Part shown: piece after piece, positions 1 through 12,281 of the stretch | Layout of the letters: every line of letters begins with the position of its first letter | Numbering within the stretch: position 1 is the stretch's first letter | DNA from: Oppiella nova | Lineage: Eukaryota; Arthropoda; Arachnida; Sarcoptiformes; Oppiidae | DNA length: 20,843 nt | Assembly (NCBI GenBank): GCA_905397405.1 | Contig: CAJPVJ010000745.1 | Span: 1 to 20,843, forward strand | Direction of reading: 5' to 3' | Translations under genes and position numbers: made by a program | The notes under the pieces: generated by a model | Databases searched by the model: none | What the model was told of the DNA's origin: nothing | What the model saw: the letters and a program-made list of their open reading frames with translations, nothing else

Positions 1-1739
1 TGTTTTTGTCGAAAACTTTTTCTTTTGATGTTTTCTTTTAAGACTTAATACTTAATTGATTTAAATGTAAATAAATGTCAAGTTTTATGCCCATTCGTAA
101 TGAATAGAAATTATAATATCAATTACATCACAAAATAGTCTTATATTTGGTGTATGTCTGCAGAATTTAAATGAAAATTCTGTTTATATATTAAATATAA
201 ATTTTTCTTTATTTTTCTCTCAAGACTTTTCTGCAGAAAATGTTATGAATTTGAATATAATTTTCATTAGAATATAGCCATAAATCACACGAAATCTCTA
301 TAAAAAATCTTTTATACAATTAATAGTAAACGAGTGGTTTATATGGAGATAAAAGTCCGTGATTTCAGCAAAACATTTCTTATTTGAATCAATGAATTAA
401 AGATATAATTTTTGCTTAATGTTAAGATATTAAACTTCAGAGATTTATTAAAGGTTTATGGATTAGTAAGATCACTGCCATAAGATATATTGTCATAAAT
501 ATATTTAAATAAATATTTAAATACATTTCTGTCAATTGCTTAAATGATATAATTATACTTTTTGCATATGTAAGTTATTAAATATCAGATAACAATTTTA
601 ATAAATGTAATATCTTTGCTTGTTTTTTGGTCACCTCTGCCTATATTTAAATTATTAGTATGAACTGGATAAATTTTTATTTGTTGGTAAATGTATGTGA
701 GAACAAAAATTCCGGATTAATATTTAAATCTTTTTTGAATTACATTGAGTTTTTTTATATGACATCAACGTTGAAATACTTATCTCATTTTTTTCACTCA
801 TGTATGACTGCACAAATATATCTCCCAGTCCCAACCATGAGCACAATTAATGTATTTTCATATTTCCTGATCTAATCTGCATTTTAATGCTATCTTAACT
901 TAATCTACTGTATGTTTATCCAGCCATACAGAGTTGTGTTTAATATATTAATAAAACCGCAAATGTTTACTTACTTTTTATTATTATTTAAATTATTTTT
1001 TGTATTTAATGTAAATTACAAATCTTAACATTTAAAATAAACTCCTATAGAAATAGCATCTTATATCATTTAAAGGGGAATGAATGCTGCCATACCTGTA
1101 ACATGGACAGGTATATAGGACTGCAATTTACTGTGTGGTATGTTATGTGGTTTTGTCAAATATTGGTTATCTAATCTAATCTATGATGATATTTTTTGCT
1201 GATTATTTGCTTATTTTTCGGGTAATTAAAAATAATTTGAAATGATTAACAAGCGTTTATATGAAAACTATTTAAATATTATTTTTTATTGACAAACGAA
1301 ATAACTATAATAATATAATAATTGAATAATTAAAGAATTTTTATATCTTAATATACAAATAATTTATCTTAACAAATTAAATTTAATCATTTGATAAAAT
1401 TTTTGGTAAAAATTAAGCAATATAAAATATTTGGTTAATAGGAATAATCGAAGTATTTTTATATAATATATATAATTATTTATAATACTGTATATGTAAT
1501 TAAAATCTAGACTTTAAAATACAAATATAATTATAATATTTAATATAAATGGATGTGAATGGAGAACAAGTGATGAATATATTTTTTTTGTAGCAAATAT
1601 GATCTTTAATGTAATGTTCAACTGATTGTAGGGGAACTGTAGTCTCTGGATGTACAGTATTTGTATTCTCTATACTTATTCTCAAGTATGCGTTGATTTG
1701 ACGCTAACACGAGCTGAGTATTAGTGGTAATGGTTTTAG
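1..1739. other. AT-rich 3' UTR and downstream flank of Oaz
   Basis: No credible coding region is present; the open frames are short and AT-driven. On the minus strand downstream of the Oaz stop there are possible poly(A) signals: ATTAAA at 1610-1605 and AATAAA at 1290-1285. The true 3' end cannot be decided from sequence alone. A small hairpin (8-bp arms) lies at 1092-1114. Confidence 0.5.
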
Positions 1740-4169
1740 TCAATGATGTGATTTGTAATGTAATTTTCGGGCCTCTTTTCGCGCAAACTTTTTGCCACAA
1801 ATATTACACGAAAAACGCTTCTCATTAATGGTTTGATTATCCAAATGTGTCGCCAACTGATGGTGAGATGACTTGAGATGTAGCATAAGATGCGATTCCA
1901 GTGGGAATTCTTTGTCACACTCTATGCACTTAAACCTGTCGTTAGCAGCAGTGCTGCTCATGATTTCAGTGTTGGATACCTCGGAGCAGTTGTCGCAATC
2001 GATGTCCTCCTCCTCGTCATCGTCGCTCTCCCGGTGCTCAGCCATCGAGTGGTTATCCAATTCCGTGGGAAACCAGAACTTCAGTGAACACTGACCGCAC
2101 GAAAATGGCCGGTCGTTGAGGTGGTCGTCAAACATGTGGGCCTGAAGTGATTGCGAGCCATTGAATATGGACTGACATAAGTGGCACTTATACTCATCGC
2201 CACCATTAAAGTTATGCTCAATCAGATGGGACTGGAGTTTGGCCGGACTATCAAACTCCCTGTCGCACAGCTTGCACTCAATGCTACCCTCGTTGAGCAT
2301 ATGCTGGTGGACGTGGTCTTTGATCTCAGCCTCACTTCTGAACGATTCCTGACATTTGATGCATTGATACCTCTTATTAGTGACCGTCATATCGTCCGCA
2401 GATTCTATGCTATTGTTCTCCAATTTAGGCGAAACACCACTTTTATCGGCACTGATGGCTAAGCCTTTTGGGGAATGGCATTCATTTTTAATTGCATTGA
2501 GTTTAGACTCCGTGACCACAGGACTGGCAGGACTGGTGGTACCACCGGAATGCTTGTCATTTGCACTGCTGTTATGACTCAATTGAGTGGACAGTTGGTC
2601 GCAATGATAGCTCGCATGCATATCAATCTCCACTTCACTCATCAGCGTTTGCTTGCAAATGACACAAACGACTGGAAATAAGGCATTCAATGCGGAGGAA
2701 TCGGTGGACTTATTGATGTTATTGTGCTCAACAAAGTGTCTCATGTAATCATCTCTGGTATTGATCTTATCGTGACAGTGAAGACATTGCAAGCATTGCG
2801 AGGCACCGAATATGCAGTGCTTTTTCAGCTTATGTTCAGCCAATTGACTAATTGATGCAAACAATTCATCGCAAATGTTACACTTATTGCTGCCCTTATT
2901 ATGATTTGTCAAACCATTGCTACTGATTATGCCATTCACAGCGCTATTACTGACATTGCTATTAGACTTATGCTCGCTATTCATATGAGACTCCAATTCA
3001 GACACGCTTTTGAATGTGCTTTTTGAGCAAAACTCACATTTGATCGCTTTTTGCTGTAGTTTTCCGCTCATTTGGCTGATGCCTTGCGACACATCCCTGT
3101 CCAAGCAATTAGTTTTGGGCAGTTTGTGATGGTGCGAGTGCTCGATATCGATGTGTCGCTCCAATAGGTACTCGATATTAAACTCTTCGGAACAGTATTT
3201 GCAGCGAAAGTAGGCTTTGGAGCCGTAGAGGGGAAAGGCGGCGGCCAGTTGTGGCTGCGGTGGCGATAAGTGCGCGCCGTTTGGCTGGAAGTGAACTATT
3301 TTGACGTGAAGTTTGAAGTCGTGCTCACTATTGAAGAATTCGCCGCAAATATTACACTTAAAAATCTTGCATTCGTTGCTGTGTTTGACGGCAAAGTGCA
3401 CTTGTATTGAGACTTTGCTGTCAAACATATCACGACATAGCGAGCACTGGTAGAGATGGTGCGCGTGAATGTCCATTAAGTGCTTCTGGAGCTCATCCGG
3501 TTTGCTGAACATCTTGGTGCAGCACTCGCAGCCATAGTTGGTGGTGACGGTTCCCATGTGACAGTTGATGAGGTGGCTGTCAAAGTCAGTGGTGACGGTT
3601 TGGCCGCAATGCGGACATTGAGGCGAATGGGCGGCCAATGATAGGTGGCTATTGTGGTGGGGCGGAGGGGGCGGCTGTTGGGCTATGATATGTGTGTTGA
3701 TGTGACTCCGGAAGGACTCGAAGTCGTGGAAAGCGGGCGAAGGCGAGCAAAAGTTACACAAAATGGGCAGTTGGGTCGGCTGTGGAGGGGTGGGAGTGGT
3801 GGGCGCCACCACTGATTTACTGGTTTTGGCCTTTTTGGGAGATGGAGGCGATGAGGAGCCGTTGGGAATACTGGAGTGCAGTTTCATGAGGTCATTGACG
3901 GGGGTCAGTACGGGCGGTATGGGTGGCGGCGGAGGCATCAGCGACGGCCAGTTCCCGATGCCGGCGCTCTGGCAGAAGGAGTTCTGCAGGAGGCCGGCAA
4001 ACAGGAGGTGATGTAAATGCGTTTGTCTGATGTGTGTCTCAAGTGATGTGCATTTGATTCCGCAGAAACCGCACGTCAACTGTGTTTGTGTGGACTCCGG
4101 GTGCGAATCAGGGCTGCTATTATTGGCACTCATTTGGGAGCCGCTTCTGGTGATAGGATCCGGCGATAC
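1740..4169 (-). CDS. Oaz: Oaz coding exon H: zinc fingers 5-21 and stop
   Basis: It has 2430 bases, phase 0 in, and runs from [11 protein letters not shown] to LHYKSHH and TGA at 1742-1740. The fingers, by protein residue, are at about 413, 519, 565, 594, 622, 652, 703, 758, 810, 841, 882, 983, 1012, 1042, 1071, 1128 and 1168. Finger 5 is irregular, with only 9 residues between its Cys and His pairs. Pro-rich stretches separate fingers 5, 6 and 7. Fingers 6-11 match vertebrate 14-18 and 20; fingers 13-15 resemble vertebrate 23-25; fingers 16-19 match vertebrate 27-30. An acidic run ([13 protein letters not shown]) precedes two extra fingers. The acceptor GTAAATAAG| is weak. An alternative acceptor, TTTTATCAG| before 4229, keeps the frame open and would add 20 residues. 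Confidence 0.93.
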   Translation of the reverse strand, partial: VSPDPITRSGSQMSANNSSPDSHPESTQTQLTCGFCGIKCTSLETHIRQTHLHHLLFAGLLQNSFCQSAGIGNWPSLMPPPPPIPPVLTPVNDLMKLHSSIPNGSSSPPSPKKAKTSKSVVAPTTPTPPQPTQLPILCNFCSPSPAFHDFESFRSHINTHIIAQQPPPPPHHNSHLSLAAHSPQCPHCGQTVTTDFDSHLINCHMGTVTTNYGCECCTKMFSKPDELQKHLMDIHAHHLYQCSLCRDMFDSKVSIQVHFAVKHSNECKIFKCNICGEFFNSEHDFKLHVKIVHFQPNGAHLSPPQPQLAAAFPLYGSKAYFRCKYCSEEFNIEYLLERHIDIEHSHHHKLPKTNCLDRDVSQGISQMSGKLQQKAIKCEFCSKSTFKSVSELESHMNSEHKSNSNVSNSAVNGIISSNGLTNHNKGSNKCNICDELFASISQLAEHKLKKHCIFGASQCLQCLHCHDKINTRDDYMRHFVEHNNINKSTDSSALNALFPVVCVICKQTLMSEVEIDMHASYHCDQLSTQLSHNSSANDKHSGGTTSPASPVVTESKLNAIKNECHSPKGLAISADKSGVSPKLENNSIESADDMTVTNKRYQCIKCQESFRSEAEIKDHVHQHMLNEGSIECKLCDREFDSPAKLQSHLIEHNFNGGDEYKCHLCQSIFNGSQSLQAHMFDDHLNDRPFSCGQCSLKFWFPTELDNHSMAEHRESDDDEEEDIDCDNCSEVSNTEIMSSTAANDRFKCIECDKEFPLESHLMLHLKSSHHQLATHLDNQTINEKRFSCNICGKKFARKEARKLHYKSHH

Positions 4170-5991
4170 CTTATTTACATTGGCATTCAAAATAAGCACA
4201 TTATCAGCAAATACTTTATAAGACATGTACTGATAAAACGCATTCCTATACTACTGTCTATCGATTTTACTGACTGACTAAATATCGCATAACTGAATAA
4301 ATTTGATAATCAATTTGCAAATCAATAAACTCTTATCAATAAATTTTTTTTAATGAATTTATAGTTTGTGTTTAAAAATCAATCCTAGTATTAATTAAAA
4401 TACATTTTACTAATAGTATATAGCTATCTAAAAATAATTATAAAACATTTGTAACTAGTGTTAGAAACTTATAGAAAATTGCAAATACCTTATTAGCACT
4501 GGTAGTCTCGCCGCGGCTTTCCAGCCTCAGTGAGTTTGTTGTACTTAAAGTAATATTTTTAATATTTTTATTGTCACTATTATTATTAACGATTCCATTG
4601 TTGCCATTGATATTACGAGTGGAAGTGTTGCCGTTGTTATTGCCGACAGTATTAATAGTATTATTTCTCTTGTGGTTTTGCATATGACTGGTTAGGGCTG
4701 GTGTGGGGACAGGGAGAGAGAACAAGAAATTTTTTAAATAACAAAATACTAAATATTACAGACAATTGCCATTCATTTCTAACTCGAAAAACTTTTCTAC
4801 AAGTCTTATCGTATAGTATACAAGTAAATACAGTAACATTATATCACATAACGTATTAATAATTCAAATGTAAAATAAATTTTTAGTTTTTCTTATTTTG
4901 TTTCACTAAATATATTCATTTTATTAGTGTTTGCGCTCGAAATTCATGCCCTTTTGGTTGAGAAGTAGAAAAAGCAATGACTGTCTGTATATATATATAT
5001 GAATGTGTTGTGAACATACAGTTCATGCAAAGAGATTATAAAAGTTTTTTCGGTCGGAATTTATATTCACTATATATTTCATGTGCAGAGATATGGTATG
5101 TATAATGTAATGGTCTATAAGTGATGGCTGTTTACCTGCAGCGGTATTATAGCCCCGGTTGCAAACGGCGCACTGGAATGGCTTCATCTGGTCGTGCGTT
5201 TTCATGTGAATCTTCAAGTGATCGCTGCGTGAAAAGGCTGACTCGCAGTGACAGCACCGATACCTCTTATCGCCTATCCGTTCACATATCCATCCAGAAT
5301 AGGGCCACAGATTGGAAAGAAAGATTTTCGTTAAGTTTTAGTTTTTATTTCATTTATTTAATGTTAGTTGAAACACGTTTTTATCAATATTTCTGTTATT
5401 AATATATAGAGAATCTCTGTTTTATAATTCATTGAGTTTCTAAAGTATTTTCTCAATTAAGTCATTAAACTTAATTGAATTGAATTCTGAGTTATAGAGT
5501 AGTCTATAGGAGTGGTGTTAAAGAAGTGCTTATTATATGACTGCGTGGATGTAGTGAATAGTGTGAAGCAATAGATGTCTAGATGTCAACGATGTCAGTG
5601 ATCGGTGACATACCATACCATGACATACCTGTGTGCAGTTTGACGTGTCGGTCACGACTCCTTTTATGTTTGAAGAGTCGCTGACAATAATCGCACCGAA
5701 AGGGCATTTGGTCCGAATGTATCTGAAATGTATAAGAGAGACACAAAAATTCACATCAAAACATACAATCACTGCAACTGTGTTTAGCTGTAAATAAAGT
5801 TATTAGCAGTTTGTGCTCAATATATACTGAATGACTGTATGGTATGTATAATATATATTCTGTTTGAGGAGATGGCTATTAGAGTGGATATAACATTCCG
5901 GTGCCTCAAAAGCTTCAGTGCCTCAGCATTTTGTGCATAAATATTACGGCATCTATTAAGCGATAGTGTGTTAGTGTTGAGTGAAATGCAT

Positions 5992-6028
<37 letters not shown>

Positions 6029-8514
6029 ACCAGTAATAGAGAGATCTCAGAGAGATGTCTAAAATTTAGTTTTCAGAGTTTGGCAGCAGATAATTAAGAC
6101 ACACAGAGTACTGGGGCTGAGAGGAGCACCGGCTGTGCACCGGCTTTGGCAGTGTATAAGAGGCAGTGGAGCCCAAGAGCCCATGACTTGTATTGAGACA
6201 TTTGACGTTGTGTTCAATTCTAGTAATTTTCTTCTCTCTCTGCACTTCTCCTCCGTCTTCTCCCTCTGCCCTATATTTATGCCTTTAATCGGAAACACTA
6301 CGGGTGGCGGTGGTAGAGGCACCCCGGCCTGCCTCAGGTATAATTGCAGGTGATTTGGGTGGTCTTCCACACAGCCTTTTCCCCCATTCCTCAGCGTTAT
6401 CAGCGAATGGCTCGTCAATAGCCCTGTGCTGAGCCCCTACAGTCTTCTCTCCTCTTTTTTCTTTCGCTCAGTCAATAGCACTGAACACAACACACAGAAT
6501 ATGTAAGTATAGAGATATTGTGGTCGTGTCTCCCGTTCCCCTTCACTTTCAAGTTCATTAGGCGCTTCTCTTTTGTTGATTTCTTAATCTCGAAACACAG
6601 GTATAGCTGTTGTGTAGTGTATTGATGACCACTGTTCCCCTAACCCAAGGACAACGGGCGTACATTGGGTGAGAGCTATCGGTGCTCACAATTGGCAGAG
6701 GCTATGAATTAGATGTGTGCACACAAAAGGCATACATACTCTATACGCGAGCACAGGGTTCACTAAAGTTATGTTCATAAAGTTAGGGCTCTATAGTGAT
6801 ATGCCTGGGAGCGGGACAGGTGGACCTACACCACCACCACCATCAGCTTAATAAAGACATCTCCTTTCGCTTCCAACCCATCGCCAATGCATTTGGTGTG
6901 GGGTTGGGGTGCGATAGGAAAGCTATGCATAACTATGGGGCCAAACAAACCCTAATATTGCTTTAATACAGATAAAAGTAAAGTACAGTATAGTTAAGCC
7001 GTAGTTAAGTTATATGGCTTTATATGCGAGGCTATGACTCGCGGGAGACACTGACACTACGGGTGGGGGACAGATGGGTCGCGCACTGGTGTCCCAAGAG
7101 TATTGAGTTAAGGCGAGGCACATGGCCTGCCATTAAACTATTTGACCAGTGAGTGGAGGGGCACTGGCAGGCAATTGCGAGGGACACATACGCATAGACA
7201 ATGAGATCGACACAAATGCAAACGTATGAATGAATAGATAAATGAATGAATGGAGAAAATCTCTACTCATTAGCCATTTTTCACAAATATTTTACAATGA
7301 ATTTTAGGGAAAGTTATAGTAATTTGTGTGTGGGGTATGTAGTGAAATATATACTATATATGAATATTTATATACCGGTGCGCTTACCTGTTCGTGGCGT
7401 TTCAGGTACGATAGTCTCGGGAATGCTTTATCACAGAAAGTGCACGGGTATGGCGTACCCTCGGTCACGCCAATGGTGTACGAGATTTGTAAGTCATCGA
7501 TACTGGACGAGGAGGTAGTCTCACTCGACGCCGTCGTTTCGCTGGGACTACACGGAGTGGTCATTCCTATTGGATTCATAAACATATGATATATAGCACC
7601 GGGATTTAAAACACCAAAACTTTAAATTTTTTAGACAAATAAATGTTTAAAATGAGACAAACTTTGAGGTTTCAATAATTGAGACTTCATTTCACAAAAC
7701 ACTTCAAAAACAGTATTATATAAAAACTCTTGAATAATGTAATCACAATTACTATCAAACGATCATAACTTCAAACAAATTGAAATTCGACGCAAAACGT
7801 TGAGTGAAAATTCATTCAAAAAGTTTAAAAACTTTGCAAAATCTTTGATAAACTTCTCGCTGGAAAACTGGCTTTTGGTTTGTGAGAGAGAGATCTTAAG
7901 AGATGTAATAAAACTGAATGCGAGTCATATAATAGTGAGAGAGACAGGACTACTTGAGTTTCAGCACACGAGACTCGTATCCACACTTGACTATGTATTG
8001 GACTTGTTTGAGATGATAGCGTAAAGACTCACTCTATTAGATGTTAGCGGGACTTAAACATAGCCCAACCCTCGCACTGCTCTCGAGTTTTGGCTCTGAA
8101 TTATGGTTTATAGCCAAAGGAACAGTTCGGTCAGTGCTATGGAGTGCGAGAAGGAGGTGGGGGTATCTCTTCCAATGGCTATGGGAGGAGAGACACCACG
8201 ACCAGAGGCACAGGAACTAACAGACCATCAAAGTGGTGAACCGGTAGTGACCCTTAACTATTGGAATATCGCCAGTCTTTTCACTGGTTTGCCTCTAAGC
8301 CTAACCGAGAGTTGATTTTAAACTATTTGATAAATCATTAGTTATCGCACACAACAGACAGTGAACACTATTTCTGTATTATATACGAGAATGTCTAATG
8401 GCTTAGGGATGGCAGGCCGTGGGTCTAAACCCTAAGCCCAAACAATTGGTGCAGTCCTGCCATCACATCTCCTACAGTGAGTTGTCTGATGACCCAAACT
8501 CAAGCCTCTCCCCC

Positions 8515-8553
<39 letters not shown>

Positions 8554-10131
8554 CCGTATTTGCGAGGCATAGGCTCTCCTCCACTGTCGACTAAATATCT
8601 CAATCTGTGGTTCAAGTCAACTGTGATTGACATTGAATTGTGGGTGCGGTGGTGAATGGCACTGGCTTTAGATGCGCTTTAGATGCACACCACCAACACA
8701 TCCAACACACACACAAGAATAGAGTTACCACTGGTTTTGCCTTTCCATACAAAAGTCAAAATACAGAGAATACAATAAGTGTAACAACACCTGGACATCA
8801 ACTGAACCCCATCCCTATCCCATATGCACTATCCCTATCGCTAAGAACAGTATCGCGTTTGGCATTCAATGGCATTCATTTGCCACTCACAGTCTCTCTC
8901 TATCAGTACTGAATGGTCTGTGTTTTGGGCAAAAATCCAATTTAATTAAAGTCAGAATAATAATGAAAAGCCTGAAGCCATGCATCGTATGGTTTGCGTG
9001 CATCTGAGGGCTGACCCCATCGCTCGGCACACATCGGCTCCAAAGCGGACAGAGATTACAGCGAATGAAGTGAAGCGCTGGTGTGTCAGTGAATTGGATG
9101 CTATCAGCTGTATATACAATGCCTGCGCTCTGTATATCTGTGTATGGAGTCACTGACCACCCGTCAAGACTACATCAAAGGGTCAAATCAGCGATTGTTT
9201 ATATTTGGGACTCAATTTACAAACAGACAGTCAAACAGTCAAACGCTTCCCAAACTAATAATGATAACAAAGCCATCGCTGAAACACTTGCAATGATTGC
9301 ATTCATAGCCGGGGAAGAGTGAGACGAGGAGACCATCAAATGGACTGTCATTTCTGTGAATAATGATAATGAATGCCACGAATGGCAGGAGATATGCGAT
9401 GAAAAGAGTGCCACAAAACACTGGAATCGAGAAATAGATTTGAGTTTTCGTTTTTTGTCGACAATTATTTTGCTTCGATTCACAAAACAGTCTATTCTTT
9501 GGATCCGAGGACTCTTTGCACTGAAAAATCTTTCAGTAAATCTGCAAAAAATAGTCCTAAAAAACAAGTAAAAAAGAGACAACACTTAAGGGTCGCAAAC
9601 AAATGCCAAAAATGCCATAAAAATGTGTTTAAGTCTCAAAGAGAGCACCAAATGGCAGGCCATGGCTGGCGGCTAGTGATGGCAAGCGATGCCATGGCTT
9701 AGGTATATATATCAGCAGTCGAGCGATTGGGTGCAGCGACTGGTCGACGGTCCTGATGCCACAACCTGTGCCAACAACTGAGCCTTAGATGAGGCAAACA
9801 CTTATCAAAAAATATTGGTTTCCGGCCATTATATGAGATTCGCAACACTGATATCGCCCTCAAAGAAGCCCTTATTACAAATGGATGGCTATTATTAAAG
9901 TTTATGATACACTATCACTATCACCAACCAGTCCTCACCTTACATCACCTCTCTCTCTCTCTCTCTCTCTCTCGCTCTCTTCTCTCTCTCTCTCCCCTCT
10001 AAATCTGTTACAGCCAACGAACTCTTTAGCACTAATTATGATCAACTTTTTAAGAAAAAATATAATTTAGTTTTAGATCGTCGTCTAAATCCAGTTATGA
10101 TTTCTCATCTTTTAATGCATATCATATAGGA

Positions 10132-10175
<44 letters not shown>

Positions 10176-10830
10176 AGGGGACAGATTAGGAGAAGGCAGT
10201 GGTGTGCGTGCAATGGGGATGGCGTGTCGATGTCGTGTCAGGAGTCAAGAGATGACACTAAGACAAAAACCGAGTGCTCAGCGAACAAAAAAAGAGGACT
10301 CTTTGAATGCCAGCAAAGTTTAAAGACCTGTTGCACTGTCTCTCTGGCAGTGGTGTTACGATTAGAGCCAAACCATTGTTACTATTGTTAACTGGAGTCC
10401 AAACTCTAGTTGTCGTGTCGTGTCTTGGATTGTCAGCCCATATCGAGTGCACGCAAACAACGACTACATAACCAAATGTTTGGTTTTGAAAATACAAACT
10501 TTTGAAATAATACGAATACAAATAACAAAACAAAAGTCATTGTAATTAAACACATTATATGAATGGCCTGTCGCCTCATAAACGGGGTTAAAGGCAGACA
10601 ATTATACAAACGAGAAAATGGGTGCAAAACAAAACAATAATTGTTCCGCGAATTAATTATTACTGGAAAACCACACAAATATGTTTGGACAGGGAAGGGA
10701 TGGGATGATGTTAATTAAAAAAATAGTAATACCAGCGCTGAGCGCATCTCAAGCATGCATGACATCCGAGGGAATCACTCGTCAACTCATTCATTGTCAT
10801 TACATTTGATATCAAATATAACTCATAGAT

Positions 10831-10875
<45 letters not shown>

Positions 10876-11193
10876 CTCTATTTGTGATTAAATACGAAAT
10901 CATACGAAATGAGTGTTGAGTGGTGTTTGAGTTCCGGGTGAGGACTCGGATCATATTTAAAGTGGAAAAAATTGATTTTTGGCGAAAGAAATAATTTGAC
11001 AGGAAGTGAATGGAGAGTTAGTTTGATTCACTCGGTTATGGCAGTGGATATTGTGTTGTTATAATAGCTCGGCTTGTAATCGATGTGCGAGTAATTGTAA
11101 TACCGATTGATATGGCCTTACAATCAGAGAAGGAGTGACTCAAATGATAGCCTTTTTTGAATGAATTGTTATTTTTGTAAAAAAAAGTGAACC

Positions 11194-11229
<36 letters not shown>

Positions 11230-12227
11230 CCTGTGCGCTGTGAAGACTCCTTTGATTTCTAGTGATTCTCTCTCTTCGAGTGATTCTAATTCTCGTGAAT
11301 GTAGTCAATGATGGCTTCAGATCAATGAAGGAGAACACATGCAATGCACACCTCATGCATGACTGATCCTTATAAGTAGTGAACCACTGCTACCACTGCC
11401 TATGAAACTGACCCTAAATTATATGGTAGGCGACGATGACTTTGCATTCATAGAGAGAATGTCTATTCACTGCCTCTTTCTCTCTCTTAGATCATCATAT
11501 CGTTGCAAATGATAAAACCATTTCTCAATTTTGCCTCTTTTTTCTGTCACAATAACTAGAAAAAAATAAGTTATAAAAAGAAATATAACTAAACATTGAA
11601 TTCCTTATGTTTAACGTATGCGTGGGAATCATATCTACCGTTAATTAGGAATCCATTGAATCACATTTGAATTTTCAGAAATCATTAAACAGTATCAAAC
11701 ATAGAGTTTGTGTATATTTTTAGAAATTAATATCAGACGCCATTAATTGTAGACTAAAACAAAAAAGCTAAAGTTGTATTCATTATATTTGATTGAGTTT
11801 TACACACAAAGACTAAATGGACTGTTAGGTCAACTCATAAACGATACCATTGAATGCCGTGAGAGAGAGGGAGAGAGAGAGAGAGAGAGCAATTTAGGAG
11901 CTAGTACGGTTGTATGTTATTGTAGTGTATGTGTTCTCATCAGTTGTTTAAACCCAATAGTGAAGTTTGGCAACACTCTAATGAGGCTCTCGGGTAAATA
12001 CAGTGCCTTCGAGTTGCACCCAAAGGTATTGGAGATGTCCTACCAATTGGTTGCGTCAGAGAGTTCTCTACAGCACCAGAAGATATGTAATACTGGAATC
12101 GTTGGCAACGAAGAAACAGATACTCAAGAGATTTAGACACAAACTAATTCTCTTCACTCTCTTCTTCTTTTCATTTAATATCTTAGGCTTAAAGTGGACT
12201 TTACTTTCACTTTACTTACGAGAATAA

Positions 12228-12281
<54 letters not shown>

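Noticed and set aside
660-875. 71-residue plus-strand frame
   Set aside because: AT-rich, Phe/Leu/Tyr-heavy chance frame with no motif.
4170-4226. [10 protein letters not shown] as the true start of a separate 828-residue protein
   Set aside because: The fingers upstream in exons D-G match the family and join in phase to this exon; the ATG is internal to intron or alternative-exon sequence.
1873-4277. Several plus-strand open frames opposite exon H
   Set aside because: They are antisense shadows of the zinc-finger exon, with no domain of their own.
5533-5772. 79-residue minus-strand frame starting MIVCFDVNF
   Set aside because: It is a different frame from the real exon E reading ([10 protein letters not shown]...), which carries the conserved finger.
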